Assembly: GCA_019084405.1 (NCBI GenBank)
Contig: JAHRFX010000032.1
Span: 1 to 34,655, forward strand
DNA from: Methanobacterium sp.
GTDB taxonomy: Archaea > Methanobacteriota > Methanobacteria > Methanobacteriales > Methanobacteriaceae
DNA: 34,655 nucleotides
Direction: 5' to 3'
This document shows positions 16,299 to 24,688 of this stretch, in pieces (position 1 is the stretch's first letter; each line of letters opens with the position of its first letter). The translations under genes were made by a program, and so were the position numbers. Below the pieces are notes generated by a model, which did no database searches, was not told where the DNA came from, and worked only from the letters and a program-made list of their open reading frames with translations.

Positions 16299-16802
16299 TT
16301 ATTCTGGAATCTCATAAAAGTCGTCATCTTCACCTTCGTCATCAACTTCTTTTAATTTTAAAGTCCGTTTTACATCCATACTCAATGCATTACAATCTGC
16401 TTTAATAGCTTCTAAGTGCATTAAAATCCTTTCTTTTTCCTGATTGATTCTTTTTATATTTTTATAAGGATATATGGATTCTTTGAGCATTTCATATTCT
16501 ACTGTGGTGTAGGGATACTCATTAAGCTGTGCACATACATTTTCCAGAACTTCACCCAGGAATTTATTCATTTCCACTTTAACCCGTTCCCTGATCATTT
16601 TATCTCGGTCTAAGTGTTGTTTCATAAGCCTTACTACTTCTGCTTTTGCAAAAGGCAAATCTTCTGCTTCTTCTACAATTTCAATCTCTTCTTCAGAATC
16701 ATCTATTTCATCTTCATTTAAATCTTCAGAAGATTGTTCAATATCTTCTATTTCCTCTTTATTGATTTCTGGATCCTGCCTTTCATCATTATTTTCCATC
16801 AT
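16299..16802 (-). CDS. Acidic histone-fold-like protein with C-terminal coiled coil
   Basis: The 167-residue protein has a very acidic N-terminal tail (about 6-48, mostly Glu and Asp). Residues 49-115 follow the order of an archaeal histone: a short helix beginning LPFAKAEVVRLMKQHL, a long helix at about 69-95, the loop YPYTTVEYEML, and a short third helix. TTVEYEML sits where histones have KTVxAEDV. The arginine and aspartate of the histone R-D clamp are Tyr98 and Met105 here. Residues 116-147 look like a coiled coil, followed by another acidic end. The charge makes ordinary DNA wrapping unlikely. GGAGGAATACT precedes the ATG. The histone relation is my inference from the pattern, not an alignment score. 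Confidence 0.55.
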   Translation of the reverse strand: MMENNDERQDPEINKEEIEDIEQSSEDLNEDEIDDSEEEIEIVEEAEDLPFAKAEVVRLMKQHLDRDKMIRERVKVEMNKFLGEVLENVCAQLNEYPYTTVEYEMLKESIYPYKNIKRINQEKERILMHLEAIKADCNALSMDVKRTLKLKEVDDEGEDDDFYEIPE

Positions 16803-16854
16803 AGTATTCCTCCAATTAGATTTTTCTTGTGATTATATAGGTTATGAATACGAA

Positions 16855-16873
16855 TCTATATAAATATATTCTA
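16855..16873 (-). promoter_or_regulatory. TATA box of the histone-fold-like gene
   Basis: On the minus strand TAGAATATATTTATATAGA contains a strong TTTATATA core (16857-16864). It is about 58 nt upstream of the ATG, predicting a start near 16834 and a leader of about 32 nt that carries GGAGGA. Confidence 0.5.
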
Positions 16874-16951
16874 AATTAAGGGAATAGCTACAAATCTTTT
16901 TGTAGGTAATGAGAAGAAGTAGTAGTAAAAAAGGTGGAACATGCATTAAAA

Positions 16952-17785
16952 TCAATGGTGAATTTCCAAACTTAAATCCATACTGGGGGCCGAGTGGGTA
17001 ATGAAACCCATGGAAATGACATCCACCCGGGTAGCAGCATAATCCAATATGTTATCTGGAGTTATACCTCCTGAAACTTCAATAATAACATTATCTCTTA
17101 AATTATTTTCTTTTAATGCATTTATGACTAATTTTACTTCAGGAGGGTACATATTATCTAACATTATAATGTCTACTCCCATATTAGCTGCTAAAAGGGC
17201 ATCTTCTAAATTTTCAACTTCAACTTCAATTTTTTTGGTGAAGCTCACATTTTTCCTGGCTTTTTTTATGGCCAGGGACAAATCTCCTAAAAGTGCAATG
17301 TGATTATCTTTAATCAAAACGCAATCATCCAGTCTGAATCTATGGGTATCTCCCCCACCAAATTTAATGGCTGATTTTTCAAAAAACTGGAGTCCGGGAG
17401 TTGTTTTTCGAGTACCTGCAATTTTCACATCTTCATTAACTGATCTTGCTTTTTCAACCATTTTAGAGGTTAAAGTAGCAATTCCACTCATTTTCATCAT
17501 TAGATTCAGCACAGTGCGTTCTAAGGTCAGGATAGAGCGTGCGCTGCCCTTAATATTTAATATTGATTCTCCTTGAGATATGCTATCCCCATCATGTTTT
17601 TTATTGGAACATTTTAAATTAAAATCCTTGAAAATAACTTTTGCAACATCAACACCAGCAATAATTCCGCTTTGGCGGGATATTATTTCAGCACTGGTCT
17701 TAATTTCAGGAGATATGAGAGCATTGGTAGTTAAATCCTCGAAGCCAATATCATCATTAATCATCTGTCTCAGGGTATTGTTCAT
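16952..17785 (-). CDS. nadC: Quinolinate phosphoribosyltransferase
   Basis: It converts quinolinate and PRPP to nicotinate mononucleotide, CO2 and pyrophosphate in de novo NAD synthesis. The 277 residues carry the family residues: GTRKTTPG (R126, K127), GGGDTHRFRLDD (H148, R149), LIKDNH (K159), ERTVLNL (R90), and EVSGGI near the C-terminus as the phosphate-binding turn. The length is normal. A TATA box (TTTATATC, minus strand, 17818-17825) would leave only a leader of about 11 nt. The partner gene nadA is 4 kb away on the other strand, so they are not in one operon. Confidence 0.95.
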   Translation of the reverse strand: MNNTLRQMINDDIGFEDLTTNALISPEIKTSAEIISRQSGIIAGVDVAKVIFKDFNLKCSNKKHDGDSISQGESILNIKGSARSILTLERTVLNLMMKMSGIATLTSKMVEKARSVNEDVKIAGTRKTTPGLQFFEKSAIKFGGGDTHRFRLDDCVLIKDNHIALLGDLSLAIKKARKNVSFTKKIEVEVENLEDALLAANMGVDIIMLDNMYPPEVKLVINALKENNLRDNVIIEVSGGITPDNILDYAATRVDVISMGFITHSAPSMDLSLEIHH

Positions 17786-17814
17786 AAGTATCGCCTTAAA
17801 GATTATATTATGCA

Positions 17815-17830
17815 GAAGATATAAACTTTT
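17815..17830 (-). promoter_or_regulatory. TATA box of nadC
   Basis: AAAAGTTTATATCTTC on the minus strand is a good archaeal TATA element about 36 nt upstream of the nadC ATG. It predicts a very short leader, so nadC may be translated from a near-leaderless message; only a poor AAGGCGAT is present as a ribosome site. Confidence 0.45.
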
Positions 17831-17942
17831 ATGGTAAAAAGAATTTATAGAACTTATCTAAATAAGAATAAGAAGTAATTAAATCTCTTAAAGGAATTAT
17901 TAATTAAAAGAAAATTTGAAATAATAAATAAAGGTCAAAATT

Positions 17943-18839
17943 ATGGAATTAATTTTTTTAGGTACATCTTCTGCAGTTCCCTCTAAATATAGGAATCATT
18001 CCGCTATTGCCTTAAAGGCATTTGGTGAGGTATTATTATTTGACTGTGGAGAGGGAACCCAGCGACAAATGGTTCAATTAAAACTAAGCCCCATGAAGGT
18101 CAATAACATCTTTATCACCCATCTACATGGAGACCACATCCTGGGTATTCCAGGTATTATCCAGTCCATGGGATTTAGAGGAAGATCTGAAAAACTTAAT
18201 ATTTATGGGCCCCCTGGCATTTCAGTGGTTATTGATTCTATAATGAACCTGGGTTACTTCACCCTTAATTTTGATATTGAAGTTCATGAAATTGATAGTG
18301 GCAAATTAATCGATGAACAGGAATACTCCATAGAGTGCGTTAAAACAGAGCATAGTATTCCCAATTTTTCTTATTCAATTATTGAAAAGAAAAAGCCACG
18401 TTTTTTGAGAAAAAAGGCCTTGGAACTTGGTGTCGAACCTGGCCCCGATTTTGGTAAACTGCATGCTGGCTCCAGTGTGGAAGTGAATGGCAAAATTATA
18501 AAACCTGAAAATGTCCTGGGAAAGCCCCGAAAGGGAATAAAAATTGTTTATTCCGGAGATACTCGTCCCTGTGATGCTCTAATCAATCTGGCAATGGATG
18601 CTGACATATTGATTCATGAATCAACTTTTCAAGCAGATAGCCCGGATAAAGCAGAAGAAACCTGCCATTCCACTGCCCAGGATGCTGCAAATGTTGCACT
18701 ACAATCCCGGACGAAAAAGTTAATTTTAACCCATATCAGTACTCGTTATAAAAAATCTAGAATGCTGGAGAAATCTGCTAAAGAAATTTTTGAAAATTCT
18801 ATGGTGGCCGAGGATCTCATGGTAGTAAAGGTGAAGTAA
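17943..18839 (+). CDS. rnz: Ribonuclease Z (tRNA 3' endonuclease)
   Basis: It removes 3' trailers from tRNA precursors. This metallo-beta-lactamase fold protein has 298 residues, the short RNase Z form. The metal site is THLHGDH (H60, H62, D64, H65), supported by FLGTSSAVPSKYRNHSA at the N-terminus, YSGDTRPCD, HEST and the C-terminal LTHISTRY. The arm (exosite) region GFRGRSEKLNIYGPPG is present. GGTGA near its 3' end (18830-18834) is also the ribosome site of the following mscS gene, whose ATG directly follows the rnz stop. Confidence 0.95.
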   Translation: MELIFLGTSSAVPSKYRNHSAIALKAFGEVLLFDCGEGTQRQMVQLKLSPMKVNNIFITHLHGDHILGIPGIIQSMGFRGRSEKLNIYGPPGISVVIDSIMNLGYFTLNFDIEVHEIDSGKLIDEQEYSIECVKTEHSIPNFSYSIIEKKKPRFLRKKALELGVEPGPDFGKLHAGSSVEVNGKIIKPENVLGKPRKGIKIVYSGDTRPCDALINLAMDADILIHESTFQADSPDKAEETCHSTAQDAANVALQSRTKKLILTHISTRYKKSRMLEKSAKEIFENSMVAEDLMVVKVK

Positions 18840-19580
18840 ATGGAGGTTAATGGCCTTTTTCGAGACATTGCTGTGATTGTTATAATCGTTTTAGTTTCCA
18901 TTCTAATAATCAGATGGTTTTATTTTTTTATAAAGAGGTTTGGTAAGAAATTTGAATGGGATTTGACTGTTATTCAAGTCTTGCAGGATATCATAAAATA
19001 TGGGATAGGTATTCTAGCTTTAAGTGTTATTTTAAAAGAGATAGGAATTGATATTACTGCAATTGCAGTAAGTTTAGGAATTGTTGGTGTGGCTGTAGGT
19101 TTTGCATCCCGTGATATCATATCTAACTTCATATCAGGGGTTTTGATTTTAATGGATAAAAGTTTTAAAGTGGGAGATACCATCGAAATATCAAATCAAA
19201 AGGGTAAAGTAACTAAAGTAGGTTTTAGAACCACCACCATAACCAACCCCAATAACAGTGTTATAACCATCCCTAACTCATCCTTTTCCAAAACCCCCTA
19301 CTCTAACTACACTTCTATGGATCGCCGAAGAGTGGATTTGAATGTTACAGTTTCCTATAATATTAATTTAGAAAAATTATCCCGTGCGGTTGAAGAGAGA
19401 ATTTCAGTATTTCCGTGGGTTTTAACTGAAGAAAAACCACAGATGATGATAAAAGAGCTTTCAGATGTAGGAGTAAAAATATTAATTACTGCCTGGACTA
19501 ATGATCCCTGGAAAACATCTGAATACCGCTCTTTAATGGCTGAAGAGATAAAGAAAATTTTAGGAGAAGAAAATGCGTAA
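18840..19580 (+). CDS. mscS: MscS-family small-conductance mechanosensitive channel
   Basis: A stretch-activated channel releases solutes during osmotic downshock. The 246 residues contain an N-terminal membrane segment (about 8-28), a second (about 48-66) and the pore helix (about 69-100, with AIAVSLGIVGVAVGFASRDI). The beta domain follows (SFKVGDTIEI, GKVTKVGFRTTTI, and IPNSSFSKTPYSNYT). It is close to the minimal MscS core. The ATG follows the rnz stop directly, with GGTGA 5 nt before it, and the end overlaps the sortase start by 8 bp. The three genes form a tightly coupled set. Confidence 0.92.
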   Translation: MEVNGLFRDIAVIVIIVLVSILIIRWFYFFIKRFGKKFEWDLTVIQVLQDIIKYGIGILALSVILKEIGIDITAIAVSLGIVGVAVGFASRDIISNFISGVLILMDKSFKVGDTIEISNQKGKVTKVGFRTTTITNPNNSVITIPNSSFSKTPYSNYTSMDRRRVDLNVTVSYNINLEKLSRAVEERISVFPWVLTEEKPQMMIKELSDVGVKILITAWTNDPWKTSEYRSLMAEEIKKILGEENA

Positions 19581-20181
19581 CTCCCGCTTGATTTCTGTAG
19601 TTATAATCATGATATGTCTGCTAGTATGCTCCAGCATCATTATGGTTGCTTATAGTGATTTTAATAAGTTAAAAAATTCACAAGCACGGCTGGAACATTA
19701 TAAAACTGCCCCTCGAGATCTTTTAGACCCAGATATTAGTCCCACCATAGATTCTTCTGTCGGGGGATCCAGTACTCTGGGCAGACTCATTATACCCCGA
19801 TTAGATCTGAATGTCATGATCCGAACCGATACGGTGAATGCCTATAACTCCGTTTACCACTACACTGAAAGTGTTATGCCTGGAAGTAATGGAGATTGTG
19901 GGTTTTTAGGACATAGGACTACTTATTCTGGTCCTTTCAGATATATAGCAAATTTAAAAGTAGGGGATACTGTTATTATTCAGGATGAAATTCTTTCCAA
20001 AAAATATGTTTACCAGGTGGTATCCACCGGTAATGATATACGCTGGGATTATCGAACTAATCCGGTTCAGTTTTCACAATACGGAGAATCTAAGTTAATG
20101 TTAATAACCTGTCACCCTGCAGGAAGTAGTAACGCTGCATGGATAACTCACTGTAAATTAGTATCTACTTCCGAACTTTAA
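19573..20181 (+). CDS. Sortase-family transpeptidase, non-canonical third active-site residue
   Basis: Sortases cleave a sorting motif and join surface proteins to the cell wall or to each other. The 202-residue protein has a membrane signal anchor (about 7-26) and a sortase barrel from about 68. His114 (GFLGHRTT) and Cys180 (LMLITCHP) are the expected pair. The usual arginine lies about 13 residues after the cysteine in classic sortases; here that position is His193 (AWITHCKL). The enzyme may work with a different third residue, or another nearby arginine such as R157 or R161 may serve. GGAGAAG precedes the ATG, which overlaps mscS. No substrate with a sorting signal is in the window. Confidence 0.85.
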   Translation: MRNSRLISVVIIMICLLVCSSIIMVAYSDFNKLKNSQARLEHYKTAPRDLLDPDISPTIDSSVGGSSTLGRLIIPRLDLNVMIRTDTVNAYNSVYHYTESVMPGSNGDCGFLGHRTTYSGPFRYIANLKVGDTVIIQDEILSKKYVYQVVSTGNDIRWDYRTNPVQFSQYGESKLMLITCHPAGSSNAAWITHCKLVSTSEL

Positions 20182-20208
20182 AAAAAAATAATTAAGAGAA
20201 CTGTGACT

Positions 20209-20231
20209 AATTTATATTATATTTATAAGGG
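20209..20231 (+). promoter_or_regulatory. Possible promoter of the roadblock-linker protein
   Basis: TAATTTATATTATATTTATAAGG in the 134-bp gap after the sortase contains TATA-like words about 90 nt upstream of the next ATG. A second candidate (AATAATATATAATG, about 20284-20297) lies too close to the ATG for a leader. Neither is decisive. Confidence 0.3.
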
Positions 20232-20315
20232 TTCTAATCAATATACTGTAATAAAAATAATAAGCCATGTACTAGTTTATCACTAAATAATATATAATGC
20301 CCGGCAGGTATTGAA

Positions 20316-21599
20316 ATGGATTATTCCACTCTTAAAAATAAATTAGAAAAAAAATTAAGTGTTATTAAAAAAATTGAAGGTGTAGAAGGCACTTTAGTGG
20401 TGGATAATCAAGGAAATGTATTATACAGTGACCTGCATGCCCAGGATGATTCCCTTTTTGGATCAATGGCCAATATTATCAGTAATTCCTCCCTTAAATT
20501 ACTTCAATACACCCGACAGGGTTCTGGTGAGAGAATACTGGTAGAATCCTCCCAAGGAAAAGCACTTTTTTTGAGTTTAAAAAAAGCCCATTTACTCATT
20601 TTAACCAATAAAAAGGCCAATATAGGAAGGTTGATGTTAACTTCCAAAAAACTGGCCTTGAAAATACAGGAAATGCCGGAAATTAAATCACTGGAATCAA
20701 CCGCAACGGTCAAAACTGAAGAAATTCACCCTATAAAATTCAAAAAAGAATCTGAAGATGCCATCACTTCAGTAATAGATGAAAAAGAATTAGTCGCTTC
20801 GTCCCCGGCTGGTTTTATAGAAAAAGAATCAGATATAGTTAAAGAAAAAGCAGCAGTTTTAGGTGAGGATGAATCCACTGCTTCTAAGTCTGAAATAGAA
20901 TCATCCCTTTCTGAAGATAGTGTAATGGAAAAGGAAATGGTAGAAGATAGGGAAGATGAATCTATTGAAGAATATTCCAACGTTTTAGAAACTTCAGATA
21001 ATGGAAATATTGACGAATCTGTTATAAAAGATCCATCACCATTAGAAATTACAGAAGATACACCGGTTGAAATTGAAGAAAAAGAAGCATTTATGGAGAT
21101 ACCTGTAATTAAACCACCTATATCCTTCCCAGAATTACCTGATGAGATAATAATACCTTTAGATTTAGAAGAAAAATCAAAGTTGATTATAGATATCTAT
21201 GAATCAATTTTACTGGCCATGTCCATTGGTGCTAGTAAAATCATGGGAGTTTCCCCTGCCAGAGGTATGTTGAAAAAATCTTTGCCCCTGGACCAATGTC
21301 CTGAACTTTTAGAGGGAGTGGATGTTAAAAGTAATTCTGTTTTAGAATTTGATAAAATAAGAAAAAATTTAGAAAAATATCCTCTGGAGAACCGGGTGGA
21401 GCAATCTATAAATGATTTATCAATCCTGATTTCTGCTATTACCAATAATTATGGCAGGGTAATGGGATATGATGCATTCCGAGGTATGATCCGGGTGGAA
21501 TTTAAAAAAATTTATATATCCTTTGGAGTTGCTATGGAAGAATTGGATATAAAATCTAAGATCCATCCTGAATTAAAAGAACTGCTGTTAAATAAGTAA
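20316..21599 (+). CDS. Roadblock/LC7 protein with acidic linker and unknown C-terminal domain
   Basis: The 427 residues divide into a roadblock/LC7 domain (1-120; GVEGTLVVDNQGNVLYSD and VESSQGKALFLSL), an acidic low-complexity linker (about 121-270) and a folded C-terminal domain (about 280-427). The C-terminal domain seems to hold an internal repeat: SKIMGVSPARGML (307-319) and GRVMGYDAFRGMI (380-392), each preceded by a hydrophobic helix. I do not recognise this domain; the repeat suggests a duplicated helical ligand or partner site. The N-terminus aligns with the single-domain roadblock protein at 14178-14525. The design of domain, acidic linker and domain resembles the protein at 11334-12587. 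No strong ribosome site precedes the ATG. Confidence 0.75.
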   Translation: MDYSTLKNKLEKKLSVIKKIEGVEGTLVVDNQGNVLYSDLHAQDDSLFGSMANIISNSSLKLLQYTRQGSGERILVESSQGKALFLSLKKAHLLILTNKKANIGRLMLTSKKLALKIQEMPEIKSLESTATVKTEEIHPIKFKKESEDAITSVIDEKELVASSPAGFIEKESDIVKEKAAVLGEDESTASKSEIESSLSEDSVMEKEMVEDREDESIEEYSNVLETSDNGNIDESVIKDPSPLEITEDTPVEIEEKEAFMEIPVIKPPISFPELPDEIIIPLDLEEKSKLIIDIYESILLAMSIGASKIMGVSPARGMLKKSLPLDQCPELLEGVDVKSNSVLEFDKIRKNLEKYPLENRVEQSINDLSILISAITNNYGRVMGYDAFRGMIRVEFKKIYISFGVAMEELDIKSKIHPELKELLLNK

Positions 21600-21774
21600 T
21601 TTAGATATTTAGTGGAAAGCAAATAATTTGAGATTGCTAATTTTCATAGAAATATTTTTATAGTATTCCCCTCAAATATGAATTAATATTTTTTAATAAT
21701 TATCAGTCATATATTTTTGATATTATTTCCCATATAATCGATATTTTTTTGTCGGCATAGAAGGTAGGGATAAA

Positions 21775-22695
21775 ATGCTAACTGATTTACAAAAAGAAAT
21801 AATTAATCTTAAAGAAGAAAAAAATGGCATAATACTTGCTCACAACTATCAACCCCAGGAAATACAGGAAATTGCTGATTTTTTAGGTGATTCCCTGGAA
21901 TTATGTATTAAAGCTTCAGAAATTAAAGACAAAGACCTGGTGGTTTTTTGTGGTGTGGATTTTATGGTAGAAACAGCAGCTATTTTAAATCCATTAAAAA
22001 AAATAGTGATCCCTGATAGAAATGCAGAGTGTCCTATGGCCCATATGCTTCCTGCTGCAGAAGTTCGAAAATATAAAAAAAGATATCCTTCAGCAGCAGT
22101 AGTTTTGTATGTTAATACCCTGGCCGAAGCCAAAGCCGAAGCAGATGTCCTTTGTACTTCTGCTAATGCACTTAAAGTGGTGGAAAGTATGGAAGAAGAT
22201 ACCATTTTATTTGGACCTGACCACAACCTGGCCTGGTATGTGGCCCAGCAAACAGATAAAGAAATAATTCCCATACCTGAAGATGGCCACTGTTATGTTC
22301 ATAAAATGTTCACCCCGGCTGATATATTATTCCAGAAAGAAAAGTATCCTGAAGCAGATGTTTTAGTGCACCCTGAATGTAATAAAGAGGTTCAGGAATT
22401 GACAGAGCATGTTTTAAGTACCGGTGGAATGTTAAAGCACGTGAGTAAATCTCCTAAAAAGGATTTCATTATAGGCACTGAAGTGGACATGGTAACCCGC
22501 ATAAAAATAGAACACCCTGATAAAAATCCCATGCCAGCCTTTGAGGAAGCTATATGTGAAAATATGAAACTACACACATTGAAAAAAGTTAAAAATTCAC
22601 TTATTAATGAAGAATTTGTAGTGAGTGTTCCAGAAGATATTGCTCAAAAAGCATTAAAAGCCGTGCAGAGGATGCTGGATATATCCTTGAGTTAA
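21775..22695 (+). CDS. nadA: Quinolinate synthase (4Fe-4S)
   Basis: It condenses iminoaspartate with dihydroxyacetone phosphate to quinolinate. The 306 residues show the three repeated alpha/beta domains. The three cluster cysteines fall where the Pyrococcus enzyme has C83, C170 and C256: C86 (AECPMA), C173 (GHCYVH) and C261 (AICENM). LAHNYQ near the N-terminus, VNTLAEAKAEAD and GTEVDMV complete the signature. GGGAT precedes the ATG. A TATA-like CATATATTTTTG lies in the 175-bp upstream gap at about 21708-21719. NadC is in the window; the aspartate-oxidising partner is not. Confidence 0.95.
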   Translation: MLTDLQKEIINLKEEKNGIILAHNYQPQEIQEIADFLGDSLELCIKASEIKDKDLVVFCGVDFMVETAAILNPLKKIVIPDRNAECPMAHMLPAAEVRKYKKRYPSAAVVLYVNTLAEAKAEADVLCTSANALKVVESMEEDTILFGPDHNLAWYVAQQTDKEIIPIPEDGHCYVHKMFTPADILFQKEKYPEADVLVHPECNKEVQELTEHVLSTGGMLKHVSKSPKKDFIIGTEVDMVTRIKIEHPDKNPMPAFEEAICENMKLHTLKKVKNSLINEEFVVSVPEDIAQKALKAVQRMLDISLS

Positions 22696-22780
22696 GATAT
22701 TATAATCAAAAAAATACAGGGATTAGAATGGTTAAATTAATTAAAGAACCCTCCCTTGAGTGGTTTTAAGGATGTATCTG

Positions 22781-23917
22781 CTACAATTTTATTAATTCAT
22801 ATTTTTTAGTTCCTATGCCGATTTTTTCAGCATATTCCATCTGTATTTTCCCATCCACTTTATTCCAGGTGCCTTTAAATTTATCTTCACCCTTTCCAAA
22901 GTTCTTTTTTAGAAGGGAATTTTTAATGCCAATTTCTTGATTCACCAGATCATAAGAAGCAGAATCAATAGCCACCGGGTCTTTAGATGCTAATATTCCG
23001 ATATCTGGAACCAGATATGCGTCACTCCAGGGCACACAATCACAATGAGGAGTTATATTCAGGAGAAAATTGATATATACTGTTTTTCTAGTTTTATTTT
23101 GAAGAGCGCCACAGGCATATTCCATCATTTTTTCCATGAATAAAGGAACCTCATTTTCCCAATCCAGGCCTATAGCTCCATATTGGCAGGATCCCAAGCA
23201 ATTTAAACAATAAATACATAAGGGGTAATCAATGAATGCCCGGGAATTGGATGGTATCTCTTTTTTATTTCCACTGCTATTAACAATCTGGATACAATTT
23301 TCCGGACATGCCTCCTTACAATTACCACAGGCCACACAATTATCTCCTATAATGGGTCGAGTCATTTCATGTTGTTCTTTTTTACCCTCAATGGTAGCAC
23401 AGCCCATAGCCAGATTTTTAAGGGCCCCTCCAAAACCACAAAGATCATGCCCCTTGAAATGAGAAACCACCATCATGGCATCTGCATCAAAAATATCTCC
23501 AGCAATTCTAACTTTCTTGAAATGTTTCTGATTAATTTCAACCATTCTTTCATTTTTACTTGTAAGCCCATCTGCAATTATAAGGGGGGCGCCGGCCACT
23601 GCATAATCAAAGCCATTTAAAATAGCGTTTTCAAGATGATCGCAAGAATTATGCCTATTACCATAATATAAAGTATTAGTATCTGTTAAAAATGGCTTTG
23701 AACCATTATCTTTAATCAAATCTACAATATAACGTATAAAAACTGGATTTATGTAGGCATCATTGCCCCGCTCCCCAAAGTGAAGCTTGACTGATACCAG
23801 TTCATCTTTTTCAAATATTGATTCAAATCCCGCCTTTTTAAATAAATTTATTATCTTATGGCCTTTATTATCCTCAATGCTCCCTGATCTAAAATCAGCA
23901 AAATACACTTTTCCCAC
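22781..23917 (-). CDS. DUF362 protein with two 4Fe-4S clusters
   Basis: The 378-residue protein joins a DUF362 domain (about 1-185; VKLHFGERGN and SHFKGHDLCGFGGALKN) to a bacterial-type 2[4Fe-4S] ferredoxin segment (C194/197/200/204 and C234/237/240/244). The DUF362 fold then resumes to the C-terminus. The function of DUF362 ferredoxins is not settled; they are common in methanogens and clostridia, and a redox role is likely. The GTG start has GGGGGT 5 nt before it. The stop faces nadA across an 85-bp gap with no clear terminator hairpin. Confidence 0.85.
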   Translation of the reverse strand: MGKVYFADFRSGSIEDNKGHKIINLFKKAGFESIFEKDELVSVKLHFGERGNDAYINPVFIRYIVDLIKDNGSKPFLTDTNTLYYGNRHNSCDHLENAILNGFDYAVAGAPLIIADGLTSKNERMVEINQKHFKKVRIAGDIFDADAMMVVSHFKGHDLCGFGGALKNLAMGCATIEGKKEQHEMTRPIIGDNCVACGNCKEACPENCIQIVNSSGNKKEIPSNSRAFIDYPLCIYCLNCLGSCQYGAIGLDWENEVPLFMEKMMEYACGALQNKTRKTVYINFLLNITPHCDCVPWSDAYLVPDIGILASKDPVAIDSASYDLVNQEIGIKNSLLKKNFGKGEDKFKGTWNKVDGKIQMEYAEKIGIGTKKYELIKL

Positions 23918-23990
23918 AATATACCCCCTTCTCCTTTATTAATTTATATATGTAATTATATTCTGTACTTAATAATCCATTAAAAAATTG

Positions 23991-24548
23991 TTATTGGTAT
24001 GTTTTGTGGTAATTTATTATGGCAAAGTAGTAGGTGGAAAGTTCCTCTTCCTGGTGAGAATAATGGGGATATTTGCTTTTTATTATATTCCAAAAAATAG
24101 CATTATGTCCAAATTCAAGTAAATGTGCCATTTCATGAAATATTATGTATTTTATAAGATTTTCAGGTAGATATTTCATCATCTTATTGAACTTTAGATT
24201 TCCATCCCTATCGCAGCTTCCCCAGCGAACTTTCATTTTTCTAAAGCCAATTTTTCCGGGTATCACACCCATTTGATAAACCATATCACTTACCAGGGAT
24301 TCAACTAACACTTTAAGTTCTTCTTCAGTTCTATTATAAAGTTTTTTATTATTCGAAGAGTTAATAATGGATATTTTATTATAAATCCATTTTTTGTGCT
24401 TTTCGATTAATTCCTGGTGATTATTATAACCCTGGGGTAAAATTAAAATTAAATTTCCTGTTTTTATTTCCAGCCGGGGGTATTTAATCTTACGATGAAC
24501 TACATCGTAGTTAACCTCAATATCTCCAATTTCTGCTTTGTTTTTCAT
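23991..24548 (-). CDS. YgjP-like (DUF45) zinc metallopeptidase
   Basis: This SprT/YgjP-type protein of 185 residues has HEMAH (H138, E139, H142) plus H148 in the sequence FHEMAHLLEFGHNAIFW. It is preceded by the family signature VRWGSCDRDGNLKFN (107-121). YgjP proteins are minigluzincins, often accessory to restriction or repair loci, but the substrate is not known. I use the ATG at 24548; a TTG at 24557 is possible. Neither has a ribosome site, so it may be leaderless. It shares a divergent gap with the hypothetical gene at 24689. Confidence 0.85.
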   Translation of the reverse strand: MKNKAEIGDIEVNYDVVHRKIKYPRLEIKTGNLILILPQGYNNHQELIEKHKKWIYNKISIINSSNNKKLYNRTEEELKVLVESLVSDMVYQMGVIPGKIGFRKMKVRWGSCDRDGNLKFNKMMKYLPENLIKYIIFHEMAHLLEFGHNAIFWNIIKSKYPHYSHQEEELSTYYFAIINYHKTYQ

Positions 24549-24624
24549 TTGAATCAATTAATGGGGGTTTTCTGGTTCAGGTGTTGCAGATTATTATTTG
24601 TAAATCAAATAGGTTAAATAAATA

Positions 24625-24649
24625 ATTTTATTTGTATCAAAAATAAAAT
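24625..24649. promoter_or_regulatory. Inverted repeat in the divergent gap before the 254-residue hypothetical
   Basis: ATTTTATTT (24625-24633) and AAATAAAAT (24641-24649) form perfect 9-bp arms around a 7-nt spacer, 40 nt upstream of the hypothetical's ATG. A smaller pair ATTTG/CAAAT lies at 24596-24610. They overlap the likely promoter. AT-rich DNA makes such repeats by chance, so a role as operator is only possible. Confidence 0.3.
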
Positions 24650-24688
24650 AGTATCATATAAATTAATCTATGAAAAAGGAGTTATTTA

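Noticed and set aside
21849..22274. Minus-strand open frame within nadA
   Set aside because: NadA is certain on the plus strand; the frame is its antisense shadow rich in serine.
22696..22780. Possible terminator hairpin between nadA and the DUF362 gene
   Set aside because: Only a 4-bp AACC/GGTT arm with a long loop and no good U-tract; too weak to call.
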